From: JBDHRG01 sp039807445
Lineage (GTDB): Bacteria; Pseudomonadota; Gammaproteobacteria; Competibacterales; Competibacteraceae
Assembly (NCBI GenBank): GCA_039807445.1
Contig: JBDHRG010000104.1
Span: forward strand, 1-14,516
Reading direction: 5' to 3'
Length of the DNA stretch: 14,516 bases
The notes under the pieces were generated by a model. It saw nothing but the letters and a program-made list of their open reading frames with translations. It was not told where the DNA came from and ran no database searches. Below, one piece after another: positions 1-6,643 of this stretch. Within the stretch, counting starts at the first letter, position 1, and every line of letters starts with the position of its first letter. The position numbers were made by a program, and so were the translations under genes.

Positions 1-502
1 TCATCGCGTCCATGAACGCGTATTCGCTCTGGTGCGGCAGCGTCGAGGACTTCGAGGCGTGATCGTCGCCGGCGATCACCAGCACGCCGCCGTGCTTGGC
101 GGCGCCGAACATGTTGCCGTGCTTGAGCACGTCGCCCGAGCGGTCGACGCCGGGGCCCTTGCCGTACCACATGCCGAACACGCCGTCGTGCTTGGCGCCG
201 GGGAACAGGCCGACTTGCTGCGTGCCCCAGACCGCAGTCGCGGCCAGGTCTTCGTTCAGGCCGGGCTTGAAGACGATGTCGCTGCGCTCGAGGAACTTGC
301 GCGCGCTCCACAGCGCCTGGTCGAGCCCACCGAGCGGCGAACCGCGGTAGCCCGAGACGAAGCCGGCGGTGTTCAACCCCTTCAGTCGGTCGCGCTGGCG
401 CTGCATCAGCAATAGCCGCACCAGCGCCTGGGTGCCGGTCAGATACACGCGCCCCGTTTCGAGGGCGTACTTGTCGTCGAGGCTGACGGGGGCGAGTGCC
501 AT
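1..502 (-). CDS. Indolepyruvate (2-oxoacid) ferredoxin oxidoreductase, N-terminal part (3' end off window)
   Basis: About 167 N-terminal residues are visible; the gene runs off the left edge. The protein begins MALAPVSLDDKYALETGRVY and contains NTAGFVSGYRGSPLGGLD, ATAVWGTQQVGLFPGAKHDG, FGMWYGKGPGVDRSGD and AGDDHASKSSTLPHQSEYA. These are typical of the N-terminal (IorA-like) half of the large indolepyruvate/2-oxoacid ferredoxin oxidoreductases of betaproteobacteria. Those thiamine-diphosphate/Fe-S enzymes oxidatively decarboxylate aryl- or branched-chain 2-oxoacids to acyl-CoA in amino-acid breakdown. The ATG at 502 is preceded by GAGGAG about 9 nt upstream, which supports this start. It has its own promoter and a leader of about 185 nt, so it is probably not part of the EPS operon although it lies on the same strand downstream. 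The family is recognised from remembered motifs; the exact substrate is not shown by this fragment. Confidence 0.88.
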   Translation of the reverse strand, partial: MALAPVSLDDKYALETGRVYLTGTQALVRLLLMQRQRDRLKGLNTAGFVSGYRGSPLGGLDQALWSARKFLERSDIVFKPGLNEDLAATAVWGTQQVGLFPGAKHDGVFGMWYGKGPGVDRSGDVLKHGNMFGAAKHGGVLVIAGDDHASKSSTLPHQSEYAFMDAM

Positions 503-556
503 GCGCGGAATCTCCTCGGTAAGCGCCTGGGTCAGGCACATGGGGATTCGCGCGGG

Positions 557-650
557 CCGCCCGGTCGGGCGGCGGGAGGCGCCCGGACGCCGGCGGTGAA
601 ACCGGCGTCCGGGTGGGTGTCTCTCCTCCGCGTCGGCAGGGTGGCTGCCG
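557..650 (-). other. Structured leader with three hairpins
   Basis: Three inverted repeats lie between the predicted transcript start and the ATG at 502. In RNA order they are CGGCAG/CTGCCG (634-639/645-650, loop 5); a perfect 12-bp stem CCCGGACGCCGG/CCGGCGTCCGGG (582-593/602-613, loop 8); and CCGCCCG/CGGGCGG (557-563/566-572, very tight loop). None is followed by a T-run on the minus strand, so a classic intrinsic terminator is not supported. The strong middle stem could be a transcription-pausing, attenuation or RNA-stability element, or a remnant terminator for the upstream EPS operon. No known riboswitch core was recognised. Confidence 0.5.
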
Positions 651-693
651 CGGAATCGTTATCGGTATAGCCCTTTTGGGGCGAACAGGCGGC

Positions 694-722
694 AGATTAT
701 GGTTTGCTTACGTTTACGTCAA
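694..722 (-). promoter_or_regulatory. Sigma70-like promoter of the ferredoxin oxidoreductase gene
   Basis: On the minus strand a -35 box TTGACG (717-722) is followed, after exactly 17 bp, by a -10 box TAATCT (694-699). This is the best promoter match in the window. It faces the gene starting at 502 and predicts a transcript start near 687 and a leader of about 185 nt. It is seen directly in sequence; activity is inferred. Confidence 0.7.
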
Positions 723-728
723 CGTCAG
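708..728. promoter_or_regulatory. Triple ACGT operator-like array overlapping the -35 box (LiuR-like candidate)
   Basis: ACGT occurs three times with a strict 6-bp period (710-713, 716-719, 722-725), giving two overlapping ACGT-N2-ACGT palindromes. On the minus strand this reads TTGACGTAAACGTAAG. The pattern resembles, from memory, the operator of LiuR-type MerR-family regulators of branched-chain amino-acid catabolism. The site lies across the -35 box and spacer, where MerR-family regulators act. A 2-oxoacid oxidoreductase would fit such a regulon. The regulator identity is inference. Confidence 0.5.
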
Positions 729-761
729 TCGAAGCGGTCGTTGTAAATTCGGCTTGCCAGT

Positions 762-1982
762 CTATGCGCGGGGACGATCCAGCACCGCGTCGTACAGCGC
801 GAGGTATTCGTCCACCATCACCTCCAGACTGAAGCACGCCTCGGCGCGTGCGCGCCCGGCGGCACCCTGCCTGGCGATCCGCGCCGGGTCGTCGAGGTAG
901 GCGGCGAGCGCCTGCGCCAGCGCCGCAGCGTCGGCGGCGGGCACGAGCTCGCCGGTGCAACCCGCCTCGATCAGCTCGGCATTGGCACCGACGCGGGTGG
1001 CCACCACCGCCAGCCCGCTCGCCATCGCTTCGAGCACGGTGTTGGAAACCCCCTCGGCACGCGAAGGCAGCACGAACAGGTCGAGCGCGCGCATCAGCGC
1101 CGGCACGTCGGCGCGCTCGCCCGCCAGCCAGGCCAGCGCGCGCGCGTCGGCCGCGGCCAGGATAGCCTCGACCTCGGGCTTGAGCTCGCCGTCGCCGACC
1201 AGCACCAGCCGCAGCCGCCCGCGCAGCGCGGGATTGCACTCGAGCAGCCGCGCGAAGGCGCGCGCGAGCAGCGGCTGGTCCTTGACCCGCTGCATCCGCC
1301 CGACGCTGCCGATCACGATGGCGTCCGCCGGTGCGAAGCCCGCGGGCAGCACGGCGCGGCGGCCTTCGCCGCCGGGGTGGAAGCGCACGGTGTCGACGCC
1401 GTTGTAGATGCGGCGTACGCGGGCCGGTGCCGCACCGATCCGGCGCTCGAGATAGCGCTCGATCTCGGCGCCGAGCGCCACGTAGCACCCGACCAGCGGC
1501 CGCAGCGCGCGCCGCAGCCGGTGGTGGCGTGGCGGTTCGGCTTCGGGACCGGGGCCGTTCCAGCCGTGCTCGCCGTGCACGCGCCCGGGCACGCCGGCGA
1601 GCACGGCGAGCGCCTGCGCCTCGAGCGTGCCGAGGTTGCGCGTGTGCACGATCGCCGGTCGCAGCCGCCGCAACACCCGCCACAGCCGCAGGTACAGTCC
1701 GACGTCGTGGCCTTCGCGCTTGTCGAGCGCGATCACTTCGACGTCCGCCCGGCGGATGCGCTGACGGAACTCGGTGTAACCGGCGAGGCAGACCACTGCG
1801 TGGCGGTAGCGTCCGGCCGGCATGTGGTTGATCAGGTTGGCCAGGCCGTTCTCGAGCCCGCCGACGGCGAGGCGGTGCACGACGTGTGCGATCAGCGGCG
1901 CTCCGTCGGGTGAGGGGTGAGCGGGGATGGGGAATGGGGCTTGATGCTCCACCTCTGGCTCCTCATTCCCCACATTCCCCAT
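762..1982 (-). CDS. Glycosyltransferase family 4, XrtA/PEP-CTERM system type (TIGR03088-like)
   Basis: Up to 406 aa. A cytoplasmic/peripheral GT-B sugar transferase expected to add a sugar from a nucleotide donor to the lipid-linked EPS repeat. The N-terminal domain has HVVHRLAVGGLENGLANLI (residues 34-52), typical of the second sugar transferase of exosortase-A loci. The C-terminal GT1 domain has GSVGRMQRVKDQ (near 225-236) and the EX7E motif EGVSNTVLE (E310, E318). It is the last gene of the EPS run; its ATG lies 3 nt after the xrtA stop. The start is uncertain. The ATG at 1982 has poorly spaced ribosome-binding sequence, while an in-frame GTG at 1952 has GAGGAG 6 nt upstream and would give 396 aa. 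Either way about the first 17-27 residues are encoded by a low-complexity inverted repeat and look unlike the family; the conserved fold begins near residue 29. TAG stop at 762-764. Confidence 0.88.
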   Translation of the reverse strand: MGNVGNEEPEVEHQAPFPIPAHPSPDGAPLIAHVVHRLAVGGLENGLANLINHMPAGRYRHAVVCLAGYTEFRQRIRRADVEVIALDKREGHDVGLYLRLWRVLRRLRPAIVHTRNLGTLEAQALAVLAGVPGRVHGEHGWNGPGPEAEPPRHHRLRRALRPLVGCYVALGAEIERYLERRIGAAPARVRRIYNGVDTVRFHPGGEGRRAVLPAGFAPADAIVIGSVGRMQRVKDQPLLARAFARLLECNPALRGRLRLVLVGDGELKPEVEAILAAADARALAWLAGERADVPALMRALDLFVLPSRAEGVSNTVLEAMASGLAVVATRVGANAELIEAGCTGELVPAADAAALAQALAAYLDDPARIARQGAAGRARAEACFSLEVMVDEYLALYDAVLDRPRA

Positions 1983-1996
1983 CCCTCATCCCCCAT
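1911..1996. repeat. Low-complexity inverted repeat between xrtA and glycosyltransferase 2
   Basis: One strand switches from purine-rich G/A (1911-1939) to pyrimidine-rich C/T (about 1961-1996). GGGATGGGGAATG (1924-1936) and CATTCCCCATCCC (1973-1985) form a perfect 13-bp inverted repeat with a 36-bp spacer. Extra partial copies of CATTCCCC flank it (from 1964 and from 1973), as does CATCCCCCATT near the xrtA stop. Composition differs sharply from the surrounding 3-periodic GC-rich coding sequence. It covers the translation start of the glycosyltransferase and abuts the xrtA stop. It resembles dispersed intergenic repeats; I cannot tell whether it recurs in this genome. Confidence 0.7.
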
Positions 1997-3521
1997 TGCC
2001 GAGCGCCTGCCGGATGCCCGGCAGCGCCGCGACGAGGAAGTGCTCGAGCCGCACGCGCGCGAGCTGCGGGTCGGCGTCGGCTTCGGTCGCGACCGCGACC
2101 ACGGCATCGACCGTCGAGCGGCCGGCGAGCGCCTCCCGGGCCTGCAGCAGCTTGGCCACCACTGGGCGCGTCTCGGTGCGCGCGCCGAGCTGGTACCAGT
2201 ACCACACCGTGCGCCGCGCATCGCCGTGGATCAGGCGCTGCTCATGCAGCACGAGCGGCCCCTGCGGCGTCGCGAGCTCGAGCCGCGCGTCGCCGGCATG
2301 GATCCACTGCGCCGGGTCGTAGACCAGGTTGGTCGAGCTGACCAGCGTGCCATCGCCGCGGGCACCGGCGTACGCGGCGACGAACAGCTCGACTCGCGCC
2401 CCGCCGTCGCCGGCGACGTAGCGGCGCTTGAGCTCGCGCGCCGCGCCCGGGTAGTGCGTCGTCCAGTCCGCAGCCGGCCCCCGGTCTTGCCAGCCCGGTA
2501 CCTGCGGTGCCGCGAGCGCCGGCACCGCGACGGGCGCGACGTGCGCCACGCGCAGCGCGAGCAGCAGCCCGACCGCGAGCGCGAGCAGCGCCAGCCCGGC
2601 AGCCGTGAACGGCGGCCGCAGCGGGCCGCCGGCAACGGCCGCCACCGGCGCCGGCGCCGCCGCCAGCGGCTCCATCCACAAGCGCCCCAGCCAGAACATG
2701 AACAGCACCACCAGCCCGAAGAACAGCCAGCCGTAGACGATGTGGTCGACCCCGGTCGCGAGCTTCATGTCGGACAGGTGCGCGATCATCACGATGCCGT
2801 AGGCGCGGATGCCGTTGGCGATCACCGGCAGCACCAGCGCGAGCAGGATGAACGCCAGTCGCCGCCACAGCGCGCGGTAGCTCAGGTAGGCGTACAGGCA
2901 GCCGAGCGCCGCCGAGGCGATCAGGTAGCGGATGCCGCTGCAGGCTTCGGCGACCTCGAAGTTGCCCGAGGGGATGGTGATGAAGTGTCCTTCCCAGAAC
3001 ACCGGGATGCCGGTGAACTGCAGCGCGCGCACCGTGAACGCGGCGGTGAAGTCTTGCAGCGGCACGACCAGGCTCTCGCCGACCGGCACCGCGAACAGCA
3101 GGTAGGCCAGCGGGAAGGCTGCGGCGCGCACCAGCTGCGCGCCCATCAGCGCCCAGACCAGCGCCGGGATCATCATCACCAGCGCGAACTGCTGCACGAC
3201 GCCGACTTCGGCCGCGCCGGCGAACGCCCAGCCGCAGGCCAGCGCCAGCAGGGCCATGACCCCGCCCCAGGCCGGGTGCGGCGTCAGCCGCGCAAGCTCT
3301 TCGCGCCGCGTCGCCAGCATGTAGACGACGATCGGCGCAACCAGCATGCCGTGGGCATAGGTGTCCGAGCGCCACCAGATCGCCGCCATCGCCGCGGCGG
3401 TATCGCCGTACAGCGCCAGCATCGCCAGCAGGCTGGCACCGAACACCGCGAGCGTGCGCCGCCACGCCGCGCGCACCGCCACGCCGCCGGCACGCTCGAT
3501 CAGGCTCCCGTCGACGATCAT
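1986..3521 (-). CDS. xrtA: Exosortase A with fused C-terminal EpsI domain
   Basis: 511 aa. An inner-membrane cysteine protease/transpeptidase-like enzyme (exosortase A, EpsH family) that processes proteins with a PEP-CTERM sorting tail, coupled to EPS production. The N-terminal part (about 20-285) has repeated hydrophobic segments and the expected catalytic residues: Cys194 in EACSGIRYLI, Arg239 in NGIRAYG and His260 in TGVDHIVYGW. After a further membrane segment (about 305-325), residues about 340-500 form the periplasmic EpsI-type domain (VPGWQ, TNLVYDP, VWYWYQLG). The ATG at 3521 overlaps the stop of the upstream glycosyltransferase by 4 nt (ATGA), with AGGAG just upstream inside that gene, so translation is probably coupled. 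Family and triad are established knowledge; the sorted substrates are not in this window. Confidence 0.95.
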   Translation of the reverse strand: MIVDGSLIERAGGVAVRAAWRRTLAVFGASLLAMLALYGDTAAAMAAIWWRSDTYAHGMLVAPIVVYMLATRREELARLTPHPAWGGVMALLALACGWAFAGAAEVGVVQQFALVMMIPALVWALMGAQLVRAAAFPLAYLLFAVPVGESLVVPLQDFTAAFTVRALQFTGIPVFWEGHFITIPSGNFEVAEACSGIRYLIASAALGCLYAYLSYRALWRRLAFILLALVLPVIANGIRAYGIVMIAHLSDMKLATGVDHIVYGWLFFGLVVLFMFWLGRLWMEPLAAAPAPVAAVAGGPLRPPFTAAGLALLALAVGLLLALRVAHVAPVAVPALAAPQVPGWQDRGPAADWTTHYPGAARELKRRYVAGDGGARVELFVAAYAGARGDGTLVSSTNLVYDPAQWIHAGDARLELATPQGPLVLHEQRLIHGDARRTVWYWYQLGARTETRPVVAKLLQAREALAGRSTVDAVVAVATEADADPQLARVRLEHFLVAALPGIRQALGNGG

Positions 3522-4720
3522 GCCGCTTCTCCTTCGAGCCACGTTTCGATCCCGCGCAGATTCCGCTCCCAGGCGTAGTGCGCGAGCACCCAGTCGCGTC
3601 CGAGCGGCCCCAGCCCCGCAGCGTCGCCGCGCTCGAGCAGTCCGGCGGCGAGCCCGGCGAGCGCCGCCGGCTGGTCGCCGACCAGTCGCGCCAGCCGCGG
3701 CTCGGGGCGGATGCCGTCGAGCGCCGCCGGCGTCGCCAGCACCGGCTTGGCCATCGCCATCGCTTCGAGCACCTTGTTCTGCACGCCGCGCGCGATGCGC
3801 AACGGCGCCACCGCGGCGGCCGCGTGCGCGAGATAGGGCCGTACGTCGGGCACCGCGCCGGTCACGTTGACGCCCTCGAGCCGCTCGAGCGCGCGCACCT
3901 CGACGGACGGCCGTGCACCCACGATCCAGAACCCCGCCCCGGGCACGCGCGCGCGGATCAGCGGCAGCACTTCGCGCGCGAACCAGGCCACCGCGTCGAC
4001 GTTGGCCCAGTAGTCCATCGCGCCGGTGAACACCAGTGCCCGCCCCCCCTGCCCCGCATACGGATCGGCGTGCGCGAGCGCGGGATCGAAATAGGCGGTG
4101 TCGACGCCGTTGTCGTAGTGGTGCGTACGCGCGGCGGCTTCGGGCGCCAGCCGGCGGAACAGCGCCGCCTCTTCCCCCGACACGAACAGCGCCGCGCGGC
4201 TCGCGCGCGCGACCGCGCGGTCGTACGCGAGCAGGCGCGCGCCCTCGCGCCGGTACAGCCACGACAGCGGCCAGCGCCTGCGCTGCGCGTACTGGCGCCA
4301 CTTGTCCGAGTCGACATCGACGAAGTCGACCACGCGCGCCAGCTCCGCCCGCCCGGCGACGAACTGCGCCATCGCCGAGGAGAACACGACGACCCGCTTC
4401 ACCCCGCGCGCGAGCACCGCATCGACCCAGGCCTGCAACGCGGCGTCGCGGTAGTACGGCAGGCTCAGCGCCTCGCCGGTGAGCAAGCCGCGCAGGCTCT
4501 TCAGCCTGGCGCGCCGGGGGTCGAGCGGCGCCAGGTGGGCCTCGGCGCACAGCGCGCGCACGGCGTCGGCGTGCGCCCAGTCGGCCGGATCGTCGACGAA
4601 GGCGCCGAGGCTGACGCGGTAGCGCGCAGCCAGATGCCTGAGCAAGTGGTACGAACGTATCTTGTCGCCCTTGTTCGGCGGGTACGGGATCCGGTGCACC
4701 AGCAGCAGCAAGTCGTCCAT
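3518..4720 (-). CDS. Glycosyltransferase, XrtA/PEP-CTERM system type (TIGR03087-like)
   Basis: 400 aa GT-B fold sugar transferase. The N-terminus (LLLLVHRIPYPPNKGDKIRS, residues 4-23) is the hallmark of the first sugar transferase of exosortase-A loci. DFVDVDSDKW (132-141), HYDNGVDTAYFDP (201-213) and FTGAMDYWANVDA (231-243) follow. The C-terminal donor-binding helix reads ARGVQNKVLEAMAMAKPV. The first Glu of the usual EX7E motif is Arg311, with only Glu319 kept; I recall this as normal for the family. Starts at ATG 4720, 5 nt after the FemAB stop, with GGGGTGAG as a ribosome-binding sequence. Its stop overlaps the xrtA start by 4 nt. It probably builds the EPS repeat unit; acceptor and sugar are unknown. 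Confidence 0.92.
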   Translation of the reverse strand: MDDLLLLVHRIPYPPNKGDKIRSYHLLRHLAARYRVSLGAFVDDPADWAHADAVRALCAEAHLAPLDPRRARLKSLRGLLTGEALSLPYYRDAALQAWVDAVLARGVKRVVVFSSAMAQFVAGRAELARVVDFVDVDSDKWRQYAQRRRWPLSWLYRREGARLLAYDRAVARASRAALFVSGEEAALFRRLAPEAAARTHHYDNGVDTAYFDPALAHADPYAGQGGRALVFTGAMDYWANVDAVAWFAREVLPLIRARVPGAGFWIVGARPSVEVRALERLEGVNVTGAVPDVRPYLAHAAAAVAPLRIARGVQNKVLEAMAMAKPVLATPAALDGIRPEPRLARLVGDQPAALAGLAAGLLERGDAAGLGPLGRDWVLAHYAWERNLRGIETWLEGEAA

Positions 4721-4725
4721 GCGTC

Positions 4726-5754
4726 TCACCCCAGGCTGCGCGCGATCCACGGCCCGAGCACGCGGCTCAGCGCGAGCGGCAGCTTGCGCCAGGCAGCGAC
4801 GAACAGCCGGTACTTGGGATTCAACGGGTTGATGTCGGGCACGGCTTTCGCGCGCACCAGGAAGTACTCGTAGTGCAGCGGTTCGGGCTCGAAGCCCCAG
4901 TTTTTCTTGAAGCTGTACGAGCCGGTACCGACCTTGCTGCGGCCGTAGTCGAACCATTTCAGCCCGCGCGCGCAGGCGCGCTTCATCAGCGCCCAGTACA
5001 TGAAGTCGTTGCCCTTGAGCTCGCGCGCCACCGGTTTGCCGCCGCCGTAGTACGGCAGCACTTCGTCGCGGAAATAGAAACTCATCACCGAGGCGACGGT
5101 GCGCCCTTCGTGGGTGACGGTCAGCACTTCGCAGTCCTCGCCGAACACGGCCTTCAGCACTTCGAAGTAGCGTTTCGGGAACACCGGCGTACCGAGCGCG
5201 TGCACGCTCTCGGAATAGGCGTCGAACAGGCGCTCGACGCCGGCGTCGAGGCCGTCGGCCAGGCCCGCGTCGATGCCCTTGCGCACCATCGCGCGCTGCT
5301 TGCGCGGGATCATCTTCAGGTTGTCCTCGGGCTCGGGCTCGAGCGGCCTGCGAAAGCGCACGTACAGCGCATCCTTGCACGGCCAGTCGGGGTGGCGGCG
5401 CGCGCGGTGCCTGAGCTCGAGGTAGTCGACGCCGAGCCCGTGCGCCAGCCGGCACGCTTCGCCGACCAGCGCGTCGTAGGCCGGCGCGTCGAGCGCGAGC
5501 GCGCCGCCCTCGACGCAGAACGGCACCGAGATCAGCGCGTGGCCGAACAGCCGGCTCTTCACTTCGCCGAGCGGCAGCACGCCGACCAGTTCGCCGTCGC
5601 GTTCGGCGACCAGGTAGTGCGCGCGGTGGCCGAAGGCGCGCTCGAGCACGGTGGCCCAGCCGGCGCGGTGGAAGAAGCTCGCTCCGGGGTGCGCGGCGAC
5701 GAAGGCGTCCCAGCGGCCGTGCTCATGCGGCGCGAGCCGCCGCACGCCGATCAC
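4726..5754 (-). CDS. FemAB-like (GNAT-fold) protein of the XrtA/PEP-CTERM system (TIGR03019-like)
   Basis: 342 aa. A FemAB/GNAT-like acyl- or aminoacyl-transferase family member always found with exosortase-A EPS loci; the reaction is not established, but modification of the polysaccharide or its precursor is likely. Two GNAT-like halves are visible. The first includes ASFFHRAGWATVLERAFGH (25-43) and ISVPFCVEGG (75-84). The second includes SVMSFYFRDEVLPYYGGGK (222-240), then NDFMYWALMKRACARGLKWF (249-268) and DYGRSKVGTGSYSFKKNWGF (269-288). The start is GTG at 5754, overlapping the deacetylase stop as GTGA, with GGGAGG about 5 nt upstream. The nearby ATG at 5726 is out of frame, so the GTG is preferred. 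The length matches the family. Confidence 0.9.
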   Translation of the reverse strand: MIGVRRLAPHEHGRWDAFVAAHPGASFFHRAGWATVLERAFGHRAHYLVAERDGELVGVLPLGEVKSRLFGHALISVPFCVEGGALALDAPAYDALVGEACRLAHGLGVDYLELRHRARRHPDWPCKDALYVRFRRPLEPEPEDNLKMIPRKQRAMVRKGIDAGLADGLDAGVERLFDAYSESVHALGTPVFPKRYFEVLKAVFGEDCEVLTVTHEGRTVASVMSFYFRDEVLPYYGGGKPVARELKGNDFMYWALMKRACARGLKWFDYGRSKVGTGSYSFKKNWGFEPEPLHYEYFLVRAKAVPDINPLNPKYRLFVAAWRKLPLALSRVLGPWIARSLG

Positions 5755-6605
5755 GCGGCCTCCCGCGCCGGTTCGAGGAACACGCGGTCCATGCGGTCCC
5801 AGGCGAAGTCGGCGAGCAGGCGCCGCAGGCGCGCCTCGGTACGCTCGAGGTTCAGGTAGTGGCGCAGCCGTGCCTTCGCCGCCACACCCTGCGGCCGTGG
5901 CTGCGCCGGGTCGATTTCCCAGGGATGGAAGTAGAACAGCGCCGGTTTGCCGTCGACGCGGTTGACGCGGCGCAACAACGCCCGCGACAGCGCATACGGG
6001 AACAGCCGGAAGAACCCGCCGCCGCCGCCCGGAAGCCGCGCGCCGAACAGTTCGACCGTGGTGATCGGCACCTCGAGCAGCCGCGGCGCGCTCTGCGGGC
6101 GGAACGCGAAGCGCGGCGCCTCGGGCATGCCGTAGAGGTCGTGGCGCACCGGGTAGACGCTCGAGCTGTAGGCGTAGCCGGCGTCCATCAGCGCGTTCAG
6201 CGCCCACAGGTTGTCACGGCCGATCGAATAGCTCGCCGCGCGGTAGCCGCGCACCTCGACCCCGCCCAGGTCTTCGAGCAGCGCCTTGGTGCGCGTCACG
6301 TCGGCGCGGAACTGCGCCGGGGTCTGGTGGATCACGCGCACGTGCTCCCAGCCGTGGCTGGCGAGCTCGTGGCCCTCGGCGACGATGCGCCGCACCAGCG
6401 CCGGGTGGCGCTCGGCGACCCAGCCCAGCGTGAAGAACGTCGCGGCGATTCCGGCCTCGGCGAACAGGTCCAGGACGCGGTGGGTGTTGGCTCCGACCCG
6501 CCGCGGCAGCCGCTCCCAGTGTTCGCGGCGCACGTGCGGCTCGAAGGCCGACACCTGGAAGTAATCCTCGACGTCGACGGTCATCGCGTTGACGGGCCGC
6601 TTCAT
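5751..6605 (-). CDS. Polysaccharide deacetylase, XrtA/PEP-CTERM system type (TIGR03006-like)
   Basis: 284 aa. A carbohydrate esterase family 4 (NodB-fold) enzyme that removes N- or O-acetyl groups from the polysaccharide. Motifs in order: MTVDVEDYFQVSAF (8-21, catalytic/metal Asp11 and Asp14), TFFTLGWVAERHP (56-68), GHELASHGWEH (78-88, metal-binding His84 and His88), RGYRAASYSIGRDN, and YFHPWEIDP near the C-terminal third. No signal peptide is visible, so it is probably cytoplasmic or exported in complex. The ATG at 6605 has GAGGGAG 8 nt upstream. Met8 is an alternative start, with less ribosome-binding support. It follows the ATPase stop by 38 nt and overlaps the FemAB GTG by 4 nt. Confidence 0.93.
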   Translation of the reverse strand: MKRPVNAMTVDVEDYFQVSAFEPHVRREHWERLPRRVGANTHRVLDLFAEAGIAATFFTLGWVAERHPALVRRIVAEGHELASHGWEHVRVIHQTPAQFRADVTRTKALLEDLGGVEVRGYRAASYSIGRDNLWALNALMDAGYAYSSSVYPVRHDLYGMPEAPRFAFRPQSAPRLLEVPITTVELFGARLPGGGGGFFRLFPYALSRALLRRVNRVDGKPALFYFHPWEIDPAQPRPQGVAAKARLRHYLNLERTEARLRRLLADFAWDRMDRVFLEPAREAA

Positions 6606-6643
6606 CCGTTCAGCTCCCTCGATGGGTATCGCGCGCGGCGCGC

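Noticed and set aside
582..613. Strong hairpin as intrinsic terminator of the EPS operon
   Set aside because: There is no T-run after the stem on the minus strand, and it lies downstream of the oxidoreductase promoter, so it would also stop that transcript.
594..632. Possible glycine-riboswitch-like start (GGAGGAGAGACACCC on the minus strand)
   Set aside because: The downstream conserved pieces (the GCCGAAGGGGCAA-like core and the CUCUCAGG-like closing strand) are absent.
1917..3578. A 553-codon plus-strand open frame over xrtA
   Set aside because: Opposite strand of xrtA, which has a full catalytic triad; the plus-strand product has no recognisable domain.
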